Shown piece by piece: positions 45,376 to 54,815 of a DNA stretch of 64,000 nt. This stretch comes from Agaribacterium sp. ZY112 (GTDB lineage: Bacteria; Pseudomonadota; Gammaproteobacteria; Pseudomonadales; Cellvibrionaceae): positions 2,599,001-2,663,000 of the forward strand of contig NZ_CP166840.1 in assembly GCF_041346925.1 (NCBI RefSeq). The letters are read 5' to 3'. The position numbers were made by a program, and so were the translations under genes. Within the stretch, counting starts at the first letter, position 1. Every line of letters starts with the position of its first letter. The notes under the pieces were generated by a model. That model was not told where the DNA came from. It saw only the letters and a program-made list of their open reading frames with translations, and did no database searches.

Positions 45376-46127
45376 TTTAAGGCTCCTAGAGCACTTTTAC
45401 GTGAGCCGTTAAAAAGGTATAAAAAGCTTAATACCAGCATAGAGAAGCCCAACATAAAGGCCGAAAGTATCGCCGCTTGATCGTACTCGAGCGCTTCTAC
45501 ATGATCGTAAATGGCAATACTCAATACGCGTGTTTCGCTTTCTATATTGCCTCCTATCATCAAGACCACGCCAAACTCGCCCATAGTATGAGCAAAACTT
45601 AGGACCAGCGCGCTATAGATTCCCGTTCTTGCTAAAGGCAGTACAACCTTAAAGAATCGATCAACAGGGCTTGCGCCCATCAGAGCCGCCGCTTCTAAAT
45701 AGCGGCGATCAACATTGCTAAATGCACTTTGCAGTGGTTGTAAGGCAAAGGGCAGAGAATAAATACACGAAGCGATAACTAAACCTTTAAAACTGAAGGC
45801 CAGCGGCGCTAAACCTAAGGCTTGGTTAAGCTGGCCAAGGCTCGATGTTGGGCTAAACATCAATAATAAATAAAAGCCAATTACGGTGGGTGGCAAGACA
45901 AGGGGAAGGGCAAAAAAGGCGTTGCTAAGCGCTTGGGTACGGGTAGATCGGTGAACCAAGTACCACGCTAGCGGAACACAAATGAGCAATAAGACCAAGC
46001 TTGTTAGTAACGCTAGCTTAAGCGATAAAATGAGCGGCCCCCAGTCCATGCTTTGTATCAGTTCTATCACGCTTGAATGGCACCTTTGTTGATTTTTCAT
46101 ACACCGCGCTGCACTACGTACTCGCAA
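45372..46127 (-). CDS. modB: Molybdate ABC transporter permease
   Basis: The frame has 251 residues, but the family usually begins near MDWGPLILSLKLALLTSLVL (ATG at 46049), giving 225; the extra 26 residues are poorly placed for an inner-membrane start. Five membrane segments and the EAA-type loop EAAALMGASPVDRFFKVVLP are present. It pairs with ModC for transport across the inner membrane. The start codon is the only doubt. It overlaps modC by 4 bases and follows modA by 17. Confidence 0.9.
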   Translation of the reverse strand: MRVRSAARCMKNQQRCHSSVIELIQSMDWGPLILSLKLALLTSLVLLLICVPLAWYLVHRSTRTQALSNAFFALPLVLPPTVIGFYLLLMFSPTSSLGQLNQALGLAPLAFSFKGLVIASCIYSLPFALQPLQSAFSNVDRRYLEAAALMGASPVDRFFKVVLPLARTGIYSALVLSFAHTMGEFGVVLMIGGNIESETRVLSIAIYDHVEALEYDQAAILSAFMLGFSMLVLSFLYLFNGSRKSALGALK

Positions 46128-46144
46128 GTGTCACCGCCAGCTAT

Positions 46145-46990
46145 TTAGGGCAGGCTGTAACCACAGGCTTTGATTCTACGCTGGCTGCTCTTAGTTTGTA
46201 AGAACTTGAAAAAGTCTAAAGCTGCTTCTGTTTGATTCGTATTAATAAGTGCCGCTTTTTGCTTAATAGCTGCGTAGCTAGTTTGTGGTAATAAGCAGAA
46301 TGAACCCGTTTGCTTGTTGTGTGCAGCAAGTTCAAACCACTGAGCCTGGCCAATAAAACCGGCTTGAGCACTGCCACTAAGAACAAATTGCAAGCTCTGG
46401 GCAACGTTTTGTCCATAAACGGTTTTACTTTTCCATATGGGCCAAAGCCCTAAGTTTTGCAGTGCTTGCTGGGCAGCTAACCCGTAAGGAGCGTGTTTGG
46501 GGTTAGCCATGCTTAGACGTTTTATCTGCACTTGGGCCTGTTTACTGGATAACCACTTTGAATCGAGCAAGTGCTTATCTGCTTTATTGCTTCGTTTGTT
46601 ATTTGAACAGGCTTGAGGGGCTGGTTTATCGGCAAACCATAATCCAAGCAAACCCTGTGCATAGACAAAGCTATCTTCGGGTCTTACGTGTTTGTTTTTG
46701 ATTAGTGCATCGACACGTGCGCTGTCAGCAGATAAAAACAACTGATATGGCGCTCCTCGCGAAATCATGGCTGCAAGTTGGCCACTGCTCGCAAAGCTTG
46801 TTTGTAACTTAACGCCGTCTACTTGTTGTTCATACTCAAGCGCCAGCTGGTTAAAACAGGCCTTAAAGTTTGAGGCGACTGCTACGTTTATCTTCTTATC
46901 AGCTTGAGCAAAAATAGATAAAAAGAGCAAGCTAAGGCCAGTACAGACTGCAAGTAATATCGGTGTTGATGGAACAGCTTTAAAGTTCAT
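46145..46990 (-). CDS. modA: Molybdate-binding periplasmic protein
   Basis: 281 residues with a Sec signal ending SIFAQA. The mature protein shows the ModA pattern INVAVASNFKACFNQLALEY, FASSGQLAAMISRGAPYQLF (oxyanion-binding Ser and nearby backbone), LSADSARVDALIK and ANPKHAPYGLAAQQALQNLG. The C-terminus (NQTEAALDFFKFLQTKSSQR) is typical. It captures molybdate or tungstate in the periplasm for ModBC. It contains an extra Lys/Ser-rich segment (about 125-150). First gene of modABC. Confidence 0.9.
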   Translation of the reverse strand: MNFKAVPSTPILLAVCTGLSLLFLSIFAQADKKINVAVASNFKACFNQLALEYEQQVDGVKLQTSFASSGQLAAMISRGAPYQLFLSADSARVDALIKNKHVRPEDSFVYAQGLLGLWFADKPAPQACSNNKRSNKADKHLLDSKWLSSKQAQVQIKRLSMANPKHAPYGLAAQQALQNLGLWPIWKSKTVYGQNVAQSLQFVLSGSAQAGFIGQAQWFELAAHNKQTGSFCLLPQTSYAAIKQKAALINTNQTEAALDFFKFLQTKSSQRRIKACGYSLP

Positions 46991-47209
46991 AGGCCTATGC
47001 TAGCGCGTTTTACATGGCTTGTTTAGAGCGAAGGTAGAGCAGGGGATGCCCTAAAATCGCCTCTAGTGTAGTTACTGCAAGGCTTTAGCTTAATCTATAT
47101 ACTCGCCGTTTTTATGATTTGAGACAGCGATACAGCTTGAAATCAAAGGATAGTGAGCGCAGCGTTTAATGTAATAGAGCCTAGAGAGCTCTGCTTAGAA
47201 GGAGTAGTA

Positions 47210-48274
47210 ATGATTGTTGTAAATAATGCCCGTGTATTGGTCGTAGCGGTGCTTAGTTCACTGTTACTTGCTTGTGGTGGTTCAAGTGATAGCGATAAAA
47301 AATCGGAATCAAATGTATCGCCAAGCCCTAGCGTTGATATTTTTATTGGTGAAAGTAGCGCAGCGAAGCTGAGTTTTGACGATTTTGACGCCCCCATTCT
47401 GGATGCTCAAAGTGAACTTGAACTAGAGAATACGATAAGAAATTTTGATTATTTTAGGCATGTTTGGGGGATAACTGAGCGCGGTGAAGAGGATTATGCT
47501 GAGCGCCCTTGGGGGGCGTATCATCGCTGTGTAGATGAGGTTTACCATACTCAAACGTTTGAGCCTGTTGCTGATGGTTACTATAAATACGATGCTCAGG
47601 AACTAGATCTTAGTCGATGCATGCATTTTTATTATGACACTGTAGATAGTATTGAGCTTATAGAGAACGATGTTCGCAGCACTTCGTTTTTAGTTGTTAA
47701 AGCATATAACGATTCTGGTGCAGCAGTCGACTTTTCAGCGATGTCCTTAAATGCTGCTGTTGTTCTTTTTGATACGGTTGCCGAGCTACACTATTTACTT
47801 AAGTCAAAATATGTAACGCACCGTAGTACTGAAAAAGACTACGCTCTCGGTGGAACAGTTGTTGAAACATGGGATTCAGATCAGTCTTTTATGATTTCAT
47901 CGCACGATGATGAAAATAAGCCTTGTACTGTAAAAAATGGTAGTGAAGGGGCTTTTAGTAATTGTGCTATTTATGAATTGGATGTGGAGAATGATAAAAG
48001 TGTTTATAGCGATGACAGCTTTCCTGAGACGAATGATGTGACGTTTGAACTTTCGAAAGCGCACTTCAACGATGTTGTTGGTGAAAAAGATGCTGAATTC
48101 TTTTCATCTGGTACGGTGGACTTTCAGTTTAACGGCTGGGTTGGCCAGTTAATGTATCACGAAGGTGCATCACCTACTTATACAGCAAATAATGGTGAGC
48201 AAGAGTACGAAGGTTGTATTAACTACGATAACTATGAAGGGGACCCTGAAAACGATTGTTATAGTAATCTTTAA
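47210..48274 (+). CDS. Lipoprotein of unknown function
   Basis: Start at 47210 with AAGGAG at 47199-47204; the longer frame from 47153 has no ribosome site. 354 residues with the lipobox LSSLLLAC followed by GGSSDSDKK. The mature part is acidic, with paired Cys residues (YHRCVDEV, SRCMHFYYD, PCTVKN, SNCAIYEL, GCINYDN, NDCYSNL) suggesting disulfides. It is probably outer-membrane anchored. I recognise no domain. It is a single-gene unit ending at a strong bidirectional terminator. Confidence 0.75.
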   Translation: MIVVNNARVLVVAVLSSLLLACGGSSDSDKKSESNVSPSPSVDIFIGESSAAKLSFDDFDAPILDAQSELELENTIRNFDYFRHVWGITERGEEDYAERPWGAYHRCVDEVYHTQTFEPVADGYYKYDAQELDLSRCMHFYYDTVDSIELIENDVRSTSFLVVKAYNDSGAAVDFSAMSLNAAVVLFDTVAELHYLLKSKYVTHRSTEKDYALGGTVVETWDSDQSFMISSHDDENKPCTVKNGSEGAFSNCAIYELDVENDKSVYSDDSFPETNDVTFELSKAHFNDVVGEKDAEFFSSGTVDFQFNGWVGQLMYHEGASPTYTANNGEQEYEGCINYDNYEGDPENDCYSNL

Positions 48275-48305
48275 GGCAGCCTAAACCATCTGTCTGGTGG
48301 TGTTT

Positions 48306-48343
48306 AAAAAGCACTAGCGTGATGCTTGCCCTAGTGCTTTTTT
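48306..48343. terminator. Bidirectional intrinsic terminator
   Basis: AAAAAGCACTAG and CTAGTGCTTTTTT pair around a 13-base loop, with A and T tracts on either side, between the convergent lipoprotein and selO genes. Confidence 0.9.
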
Positions 48344-48372
48344 ATTGTTCATTCCCCTGCCAGCTCTTAGGA

Positions 48373-49902
48373 CTAAGTCCCGCAAAAAGTGCGGTAGTTT
48401 GTATCAAACTCGGCTTTTGAACCGAGTAGCTTAAAACTGTCTTTTCGTTCTTTATAAGGTTCGGACCAGGCCAGCATATAGTCTTTTATTAGGCTTAAAT
48501 CGTCGTTTTTTACAGCCGCGTCTAAAGCGTGTTCAACAAAATAGTTACGCGGGATAAGTTCAGGGTTTGATACTGCCATAAGTGAAATGGCTGTGTTTTT
48601 ATCCGCACTGACTTCATTTAACCAGCACTCTAAGCTGTTTTGTTTGTCTGAGTCGCCTGAAAAGTACTGTTTAAGTGTCGCAATTTCTGGCTCGCTTAAT
48701 TTACCTTCTAAGTAACGCTTTAATTGGCGGAAACTCAGTGTGTAATCCAGCTCGTTTATTTGCATGTGTTTAAGCATGTCATTGATTAAACTGCGCTGAC
48801 TTTGTGTTGGGGTTTTATTTGGCGTGCTCTTGATAAACGAACTTAGGCCAAATTTCTTAGCAAGCATGTGGTAATAGGCTTGGTCAAAACGATCCGGCAC
48901 GCTTTCAATAAGTGGGCGGCACAAAGCGAGCGCTTGTTCGACATCTTTATGTAATAAAGGTAATAAGCTTTCGGCTAAGCGTGCCAGATTCCAATTCATC
49001 ATCGAGGGCTGTTGGCCAAAAGCATAACGACCATTTCTATCTATCGAGCTGTAGACGGCCTCGGGGTGGTAACTTCCAAGCATGGCACAGGGGCCAAAAT
49101 CGATGGTTTCGCCGGCAATGCTGCAGTTGTCGGTATTCATTACTCCGTGAATAAAACCCACGCGCTGCCAATGGCAGACGAGTTCAATTTGTTTGTCGAT
49201 AACGGCATCAAGTAGTTTTAGTATTTGTTCAGGGAATTTGGCATGGTCTTTTTCAAGAGCCTCTTCAGAGAGGATGTAACTAGGGTAGTGGCGCTTAAGT
49301 GTATAGGCGCAGAGTTTGGCAAGTGCTTCGTGTTGCTCTGTTGCGGCAAACCATTGGAAAGTACCCACCCGTAAATGGCTTTGCGCTACTCGGCTGACTA
49401 CGGCCCCTGGCACTAAACCTTCGCGCATAACATCATCGCCGGTGGCGACAACACTTAGGCTGCGAGTAGTGGGCACACCTAAGGCGTGCATGGCTTCACC
49501 CATTAAGTACTCTCTTAATGCTGGGGCCAGTGCACAGAGTCCATCACCTGCTCTTGAAAAAGGGGTCCTACCTGAGCCTTTTAATTGTACATCGACAAGT
49601 TGACCATTTTTAGCCGTCCACTCGCCCAGCATGTGAGCGCGGCCATCACCTAGGCGGCCAGAGAACTGGCCAAATTGATGCCCGGCATATACAAAGCTAT
49701 AGCTGCTCGAATTTACTGCGCTTTTTTGGCCAGAGAAAAAGGCGCAGCGCTCTTGTTCATGGTTTAATAATTTATCTGTAAGCCCAAGTTCTTCGGCTAA
49801 GCCTTGGTTCCAGAGCAATAACTCAGGTTGTGAAAAAGGCTCGGGCTTGCTTGTTTCGCTGAAGGCTGGGTCGAGTTCACGCAGGCTGTGTTTAAAATTC
49901 AT
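48373..49902 (-). CDS. selO: Protein adenylyltransferase SelO (YdiU)
   Basis: Start at 49902 (MNFKHSLRELDPAFSETSKP) matches the family; a GTG 13 codons upstream lies deeper in the neighbouring gene. About 509 residues of the SelO pseudokinase: FGQFSGRLGDGRAHMLGEW, VQLKGSGRTPFSRAGDGLCA, TRSLSVVATGDDVMREGLVP, NTDNCSIAGETIDFGPCAML. It transfers AMP to Ser/Thr/Tyr of proteins with ATP bound in a flipped pose and takes part in redox homeostasis. The C-terminus FCGT has Cys where animal SelO has selenocysteine. It overlaps the TrmB-like gene by 11 bases, so the two are probably cotranscribed. Confidence 0.9.
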   Translation of the reverse strand: MNFKHSLRELDPAFSETSKPEPFSQPELLLWNQGLAEELGLTDKLLNHEQERCAFFSGQKSAVNSSSYSFVYAGHQFGQFSGRLGDGRAHMLGEWTAKNGQLVDVQLKGSGRTPFSRAGDGLCALAPALREYLMGEAMHALGVPTTRSLSVVATGDDVMREGLVPGAVVSRVAQSHLRVGTFQWFAATEQHEALAKLCAYTLKRHYPSYILSEEALEKDHAKFPEQILKLLDAVIDKQIELVCHWQRVGFIHGVMNTDNCSIAGETIDFGPCAMLGSYHPEAVYSSIDRNGRYAFGQQPSMMNWNLARLAESLLPLLHKDVEQALALCRPLIESVPDRFDQAYYHMLAKKFGLSSFIKSTPNKTPTQSQRSLINDMLKHMQINELDYTLSFRQLKRYLEGKLSEPEIATLKQYFSGDSDKQNSLECWLNEVSADKNTAISLMAVSNPELIPRNYFVEHALDAAVKNDDLSLIKDYMLAWSEPYKERKDSFKLLGSKAEFDTNYRTFCGT

Positions 49903-50569
49903 GGCTGGATTCACAGAGTAATTGATAGAGCTTTTGGCCACTTAAATGATATTTACGTTCAAACAAGGTTAATGGTTCTTGAACATCTAATTCAAAAAGC
50001 TGTGTTTTACCTTGCTTTAGTTTTTGCCAGCAGTGTTGAAACTCTTCTAAATAAAGTGGCCAGTTACTGCGCAATTCCGTTATGGGGGCGAGTTGGCCGA
50101 GGACAGGGAAAACAGGGTGTCCATGCCAGCGCCGTTTTAGATGCTCTGACTTAGGATAGGGGTTAGGGTAGAGAATACAGTGTTTATCAAAACTCAGTTT
50201 TTCTTGTACGCATAATCGCCAAATATCTTCACAGTTTGCCTGTAAGAGCAATACGTTAGCCGGCAGGGCTTCGGCATCGAGTGACTGAGTGTTTAGGCGT
50301 TTTATGCTTCGGTCTACACCAATAACAAGGCTATCTGGGTGTTGCTTTGCCAGTGCGCGAGTACTTAGGCCAGTACCACAACAAGAGTCGAGAATAAGTG
50401 AGCTTGCACCGTGTGCTTGGATGCTCGTTTGAAATTGCTCAAAGGCGGCTAAATTATGTGCTTGTATGGGTTTTTGATAAGGGCACTCTAGGTGCTTAAC
50501 CAAATAATCATCAAGCCTTGGGTGTAGGCCCTGTTGTGGGCTGTCTATGGAATGCGAGTCAAATTGCAT
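49892..50569 (-). CDS. TrmB-like SAM-dependent tRNA methyltransferase
   Basis: 225 residues with a Rossmann methyltransferase core: LILDSCCGTGLSTRALAKQH (SAM motif I), VIGVDRSIKRLN (motif II acidic residue), VLLLQANCEDIW, then LYPNPYPKSEHLKRRWHGHP and TELRSNWPLYLEEF, matching the PDPWPK-x-RH-x-K-R-R motif of tRNA (guanine-N7) methyltransferase. The N-terminus and the Cys-rich motif I differ from canonical TrmB, so it is a divergent paralogue and the target could be different. It lies directly upstream of selO with a short overlap. Confidence 0.8.
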   Translation of the reverse strand: MQFDSHSIDSPQQGLHPRLDDYLVKHLECPYQKPIQAHNLAAFEQFQTSIQAHGASSLILDSCCGTGLSTRALAKQHPDSLVIGVDRSIKRLNTQSLDAEALPANVLLLQANCEDIWRLCVQEKLSFDKHCILYPNPYPKSEHLKRRWHGHPVFPVLGQLAPITELRSNWPLYLEEFQHCWQKLKQGKTQLFELDVQEPLTLFERKYHLSGQKLYQLLCESSHEF

Positions 50570-50716
50570 GGTTTTTGTGCGTAAAGCTAGGGCGGGTTAC
50601 TATAGCTTTATCATTTGGCTTGTTCCATCAATAACACGAGTAAATAAGCCCCCAAAAATCACAACCAGCAATAAGCGCCATAAAACATCTGCCATAAGCT
50701 CAAAGGAATGCTTGTT

Positions 50717-51529
50717 ATGAATGCAGTTTTAACCGTTTTCCGTTTTGCCTTTTTGTCCTTTTTTGTTCGGTACGCTCGATGCCGAATTCATATGCTCATT
50801 GTGTTATTGCTTTTTGTGAGCCCTTTGTCTAAGGCAGAGCAGACTCTTGATGCTAGGCAAATTATTCGCGATACCATGGACGCTTGGCGTGGTCAGACCT
50901 CGTTAAGTGAGATGACCATGACGATTCACCGCGAAGACTGGCAGCGCAGTATCAGCATGACCAGTTGGACCGAAGGTGAAAAAAACAGCCTTGTGCGAGT
51001 CACGGCCCCTGCGCGCGATGCAGGTAACGCCAGTTTAGTAAAAGACCAAGATATGTGGAGCTTTGCGCCGCGTGTAAATCGTGTGATTAAAGTGCCTTCT
51101 TCGATGATGGGGCAAAGCTGGATGGGCAGTGACTTTTCTAACAAAGACATCAGTCGCAATACCGATATCATTGATTTGTATGAACATACTTTGGTGGCGA
51201 CTACCGAGCAAGATGGCCATAGCGTTTATGAAATCCACTCGATCCCGCATGAGGAAGCCGCTGTCGTTTGGGGTAAGGAAGTACTGATTATTCGCGATGA
51301 TAAAGTGCTATTAGAGCAGCAGTTTTGGGATCAAGATGGGGTTTTGGTCAAAACCATGCGCACACTTGAATTGATGACGGTAGGCGAGAGGACAATTGCT
51401 AAAAGCATGCGTATGTCGAATACCGATACGCCTGAACGCTGGACTCAAGTTGAAAATAGCCGTGTGCAATTCGATCTGGATTTCCCTTCTAATACCTTCA
51501 CTTTATCGAACTTAAGAAACCCTCGCTAA
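50717..51529 (+). CDS. Outer-membrane lipoprotein-sorting (LolA-like) protein of the ABC cluster
   Basis: Start at 50717 is preferred because AAGGA lies 9 bases upstream; the ATG at 50708 abuts it. 270 residues with a long basic N-region, a hydrophobic segment MLIVLLLFVSPLSKA and a PF17131-type mature part: MTMTIHREDWQRSISMTSWT, MWSFAPRVNRVIKVPSSMMG, WMGSDFSNKDISRNTDIIDL, LIIRDDKVLLEQQFWDQDGV. It shares fold and layout with the protein at 34772. Its stop overlaps the ATG of the first ABC permease, so it works with that transporter, presumably accepting lipid or lipoprotein in the periplasm. Confidence 0.85.
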   Translation: MNAVLTVFRFAFLSFFVRYARCRIHMLIVLLLFVSPLSKAEQTLDARQIIRDTMDAWRGQTSLSEMTMTIHREDWQRSISMTSWTEGEKNSLVRVTAPARDAGNASLVKDQDMWSFAPRVNRVIKVPSSMMGQSWMGSDFSNKDISRNTDIIDLYEHTLVATTEQDGHSVYEIHSIPHEEAAVVWGKEVLIIRDDKVLLEQQFWDQDGVLVKTMRTLELMTVGERTIAKSMRMSNTDTPERWTQVENSRVQFDLDFPSNTFTLSNLRNPR

Positions 51530-52812
51530 TGAGCCTTAGTCTATTACTTGCATGGCGAAACCTGTGGCGTCATAAACGTAGAACTTGGCTGACCTTAGCG
51601 GCCATGATGTTCTCCAATGTGCTGCTGATCTTTATGATCTCCCTGCAGCTCTCAACTTATGATTTGATGATTAGTAACAGCTTAAGGGCTTTTTCGGGCC
51701 AACTGCAGCTGAATAAAGAGGGTTATCAAGACGAACAAAAAATGCGTCAGAGCATCAACAACGCGCAGAGTTTACTTGCCAGCATGGAGCCTGAGTTTAA
51801 GGACTTTGTATTTGCCCCTCGTGCAAGCGCCTTTGTGCTTGCAGGTAGTGAGACTCGAAGTTATGGCATTGCTGTGACCGGTGTTGATGTAGAAAAAGAA
51901 AAGCAAGTCAGCAATATCGCCCAGAGCATTGTGCAAGGCTCATATCTGTCTGCAGCGGCAAACATTGCTCAGCATAACGCTGAGCAACAGGCAATGGCCA
52001 TTGTTTTAGGTGATGGTCTGGCGCGTAATTTAAATATTAAGCCCGGTGAGGAATTAACCTTGATGGGCTCGACCTATGACGGTGGTTTTGCTGCTGCCGT
52101 TGTTGTTGTGCAGGGCATTTTTAAAAGCGGGGTTGTTGATGTTGATCGCAGTGTGGCTCAGATTCACCTTAAAGACTTTGACGCGATTTTCGCAATGGAA
52201 GGGCGAGTACATAGCATCGTCATTAATGGCCCAGTATTGGATGATGCCAAGCTTTATCAGCAGCAGTTGGACAGCTATATCGAGCAGCATCAGCTTAGAC
52301 AAGCGAGCTCTAATCCGAAACTAGCGTTATTAAATTGGCAGCAATTACACCCTGCGATAAAACAAAGTATTGAAGCCGACTTTGTCAGTTCGTGGTTTAT
52401 GTATTCGGTATTGATTATTTTGGTGAGTTTTAGTGTATTGAACACTCAGCTTATGTCGGTATTAGAGCGCACACGTGAGTTTGGCATCATGATGGCGGTA
52501 GGTTGTCGCCACGGGGTATTAGTGAGGCTTATCTTTAGTGAGGTGTTTTTACTGGCGGGTTTAGGTTTTGTCTTAGGGGTGGCTCTAGGCACTTTAGTTG
52601 TTCTGTACTTTTCTCATCATGGCTTGAGTTTTCCCGGTATGGAAGATGCCGCCGCTTTATATAATATGCCTACCACTTTGTACCCTCAGTTGTCTTTACT
52701 GTCACTGACTATGGGGCCTGCAGTGCTTTTCTTAGCTTGCTTACTTGCCACACTTTACCCAGCTCTGCGCTTGTATTTTTTGCAGCCTGTTGTTGCGATG
52801 AGGGCCAAATAA
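51529..52812 (+). CDS. FtsX/LolC-type ABC permease 1
   Basis: 427 residues with one N-terminal membrane helix (LLLAWRNLWRHKRRTWLTLA start typical of the family), a large periplasmic MacB_PCD-like domain (about 45-270) and three C-terminal membrane helices (SWFMYSVLIILVSFSVLNTQ, VFLLAGLGFVLGVALG, LLSLTMGPAVLFLACLLATL). The ERTREFGIMMAVGCRHGVLV loop contacts the ATPase. It overlaps the LolA-like gene (TAATG). It pairs with the permease at 52860 as in LolCE, with mechanotransmission rather than channel transport as the likely mode. Confidence 0.9.
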   Translation: MSLSLLLAWRNLWRHKRRTWLTLAAMMFSNVLLIFMISLQLSTYDLMISNSLRAFSGQLQLNKEGYQDEQKMRQSINNAQSLLASMEPEFKDFVFAPRASAFVLAGSETRSYGIAVTGVDVEKEKQVSNIAQSIVQGSYLSAAANIAQHNAEQQAMAIVLGDGLARNLNIKPGEELTLMGSTYDGGFAAAVVVVQGIFKSGVVDVDRSVAQIHLKDFDAIFAMEGRVHSIVINGPVLDDAKLYQQQLDSYIEQHQLRQASSNPKLALLNWQQLHPAIKQSIEADFVSSWFMYSVLIILVSFSVLNTQLMSVLERTREFGIMMAVGCRHGVLVRLIFSEVFLLAGLGFVLGVALGTLVVLYFSHHGLSFPGMEDAAALYNMPTTLYPQLSLLSLTMGPAVLFLACLLATLYPALRLYFLQPVVAMRAK

Positions 52813-52859
52813 TGGAGTCTTATCTGTACTGTGTGAACAATAACTATAAAGGGGGCTAA

Positions 52860-54116
52860 GTGGTGATTAAAAAAACGGCTTTATTTATCTCATTACAGCT
52901 TGCTTGGCGTAACCTTTGGCGAAATAAACGCCGCACAGCAATTATGTTAGCGGCTATTTCTGTGGGTGTGTGGGCGATGATCTTTATGAGCTCATTGATG
53001 CGAGGCATGTTGCAAGACAGTTTACAGCGCAGTATTAATGCCTTGCCTGGCCACGTGCAAATCCACCATCCAGATTTTCGTTTAGACCCAAGTGTTGACG
53101 CTCGATTTAATGAACCTAGTGAGGCACTTAGCCAACAATTTTCTTCCCCTCTTATTAAACATTGGCTAAAACGCATCAATTTGCCTGCCGTACTTGCCAG
53201 TGAACGAGAAACTCGCGGTGTGCAGTTATTAGGTATTGAGCCTAACAATGAGCAACATAGCCTCAGTGAGGTGAGGCTTGTTGAGGGGCGTATGCTTAAT
53301 GATGCTGATGATATGGCTCTGGTTATTGGGCAAGCATTGGCGCAACGTCTTGATACACGTGTGGGTAAGCGTGTGGTACTGATGAGTCAAGGCGCTGACG
53401 GTGAGCTGGCTGAGCGTGGTATTCGTATTGTGGGTATCTATAAAAGCGAACTTGGCGCCCAAGATGAACGTGTTATTTATCTGGGGTACACCGCCGCTCA
53501 GCGCTTTTTGAAAATGCCAGCTCAGTTAACGGAAATCGCATTTTTTGCCGATCAGAATGATGATACAGATTTACTACTGGCAAAAGTAAAAAGCCTATAT
53601 AAACAAAGCGCATCAAAAAACGCTGCCCTGGAAATTTTAGCCTGGTATGACATTGATGCGTATATGGCATCGATGATGGGTATGTTAGATGCCATGATAT
53701 TGGTGTGGATATTGGTTGTATTTACGGCCATGGGCTTTGGTTTAGCTAACACCTTGTTAATGGCAATTTTTGAGCGCATTCGTGAACTGGGTTTGATGAT
53801 GGCCTTGGGCATGCCTAGGCAATTAGTCTTGCTGCAAATTATGTTTGAAACCTGCTTGATGTTGCTGCTTGGTTTATTGATAGGAAACAGTTTTGCGTTA
53901 TTGAGTGTGGCATGGACGAGCAGCGGTATTGATTTAAGTTCGGTCGCTGAAGCAATGGCTGTGGCCGGTGTTGGCAGCCGCCTTTACCCAGCTTTAAGCT
54001 TGGCTGATTTAGTTGCAGCTAATATCGTTGTGTTGGTGCTGGGTTTATTGACCAGTATTTTACCGGCATGGCGAGCTTCTCATTATGACCCCGTTAAAGC
54101 CTTAAATAGGGATTAA
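52860..54116 (+). CDS. FtsX/LolE-type ABC permease 2
   Basis: 418 residues, GTG start (a second GTG at 52863) behind AAAGGGGG. Same plan as permease 1: QLAWRNLWRNKRRTAIMLAA, a periplasmic domain (about 45-265), then WILVVFTAMGFGLANTLLMA with IFERIRELGLMMALGMPRQL, the ATPase-coupling loop, and two more helices. It forms a heterodimer with the previous protein. The divergence between the two periplasmic domains suggests different contacts with cargo and carrier. Four bases separate it from the ATPase gene. Confidence 0.9.
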   Translation: MVIKKTALFISLQLAWRNLWRNKRRTAIMLAAISVGVWAMIFMSSLMRGMLQDSLQRSINALPGHVQIHHPDFRLDPSVDARFNEPSEALSQQFSSPLIKHWLKRINLPAVLASERETRGVQLLGIEPNNEQHSLSEVRLVEGRMLNDADDMALVIGQALAQRLDTRVGKRVVLMSQGADGELAERGIRIVGIYKSELGAQDERVIYLGYTAAQRFLKMPAQLTEIAFFADQNDDTDLLLAKVKSLYKQSASKNAALEILAWYDIDAYMASMMGMLDAMILVWILVVFTAMGFGLANTLLMAIFERIRELGLMMALGMPRQLVLLQIMFETCLMLLLGLLIGNSFALLSVAWTSSGIDLSSVAEAMAVAGVGSRLYPALSLADLVAANIVVLVLGLLTSILPAWRASHYDPVKALNRD

Positions 54117-54119
54117 TTT

Positions 54120-54815
54120 ATGCATGCTATTGAATGTAAACGGCTACTGAAACAATTTATTCAAGGTGGGCAAACCATTTGCGGGCTTGATCATGTTGAT
54201 TTATTAGTAGAGCAGGGCGAGTTTGTTTGTTTAAGCGGCCCGTCAGGCTCAGGAAAAACAACCTTATTAAATGCTATTGGTGGACTCGATAGTTTAGACA
54301 GTGGTGAGATCTCTTTGGCTGGTGCTCGCATCGATCAGCTTAATAAAAATCAACGAGCTCATTTACGTTTAGATAATATTGGTTTTGTTTTTCAGGCTTA
54401 TAATTTGATCCCTGTATTAACCGCTGTGGAAAATATTGAGTTTGTTATGCAGCTGCAAGGTAAGAGCTCAGTCGATCGTAGAAAAAAAGCGATGGCTATG
54501 CTCAACGAGGTGGGCTTGCAGGGGCTAGAAAATCGAAGGCCTGCTGAGCTTAGTGGAGGCCAACAACAGCGGGTTGCGGTAGCTCGCGCTATTGTTAGTG
54601 AGCCCGACTTAGTTTTGGCCGATGAGCCCACGGCAAATCTAGATTCGCAATCGGCCGCTCAGCTTATCGACTTGTTTTTAGAATTAAACCACAAGCACGG
54701 TATCACTTTTGTTATTGCCACTCATGATCAACGGGTGATGCAGCGCTGCAAGCGTCTTGTGAGCATGCAAGATGGGAAAATTCTCAGCGATGTTAAGCAA
54801 GAACAGGCCGCTTAG
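54120..54815 (+). CDS. LolD/MacB-type ABC ATPase
   Basis: 231 residues: Walker [22 protein letters not shown]-loop [20 protein letters not shown], signature [20 protein letters not shown], Walker [17 protein letters not shown] and switch His ATHDQRVM. This is the MacB/LolD clade. With the two permeases it forms a tripartite-type exporter without an adaptor. It overlaps the next gene by 44 bases in another frame, a strong sign of coupled expression. Confidence 0.92.
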   Translation: MHAIECKRLLKQFIQGGQTICGLDHVDLLVEQGEFVCLSGPSGSGKTTLLNAIGGLDSLDSGEISLAGARIDQLNKNQRAHLRLDNIGFVFQAYNLIPVLTAVENIEFVMQLQGKSSVDRRKKAMAMLNEVGLQGLENRRPAELSGGQQQRVAVARAIVSEPDLVLADEPTANLDSQSAAQLIDLFLELNHKHGITFVIATHDQRVMQRCKRLVSMQDGKILSDVKQEQAA

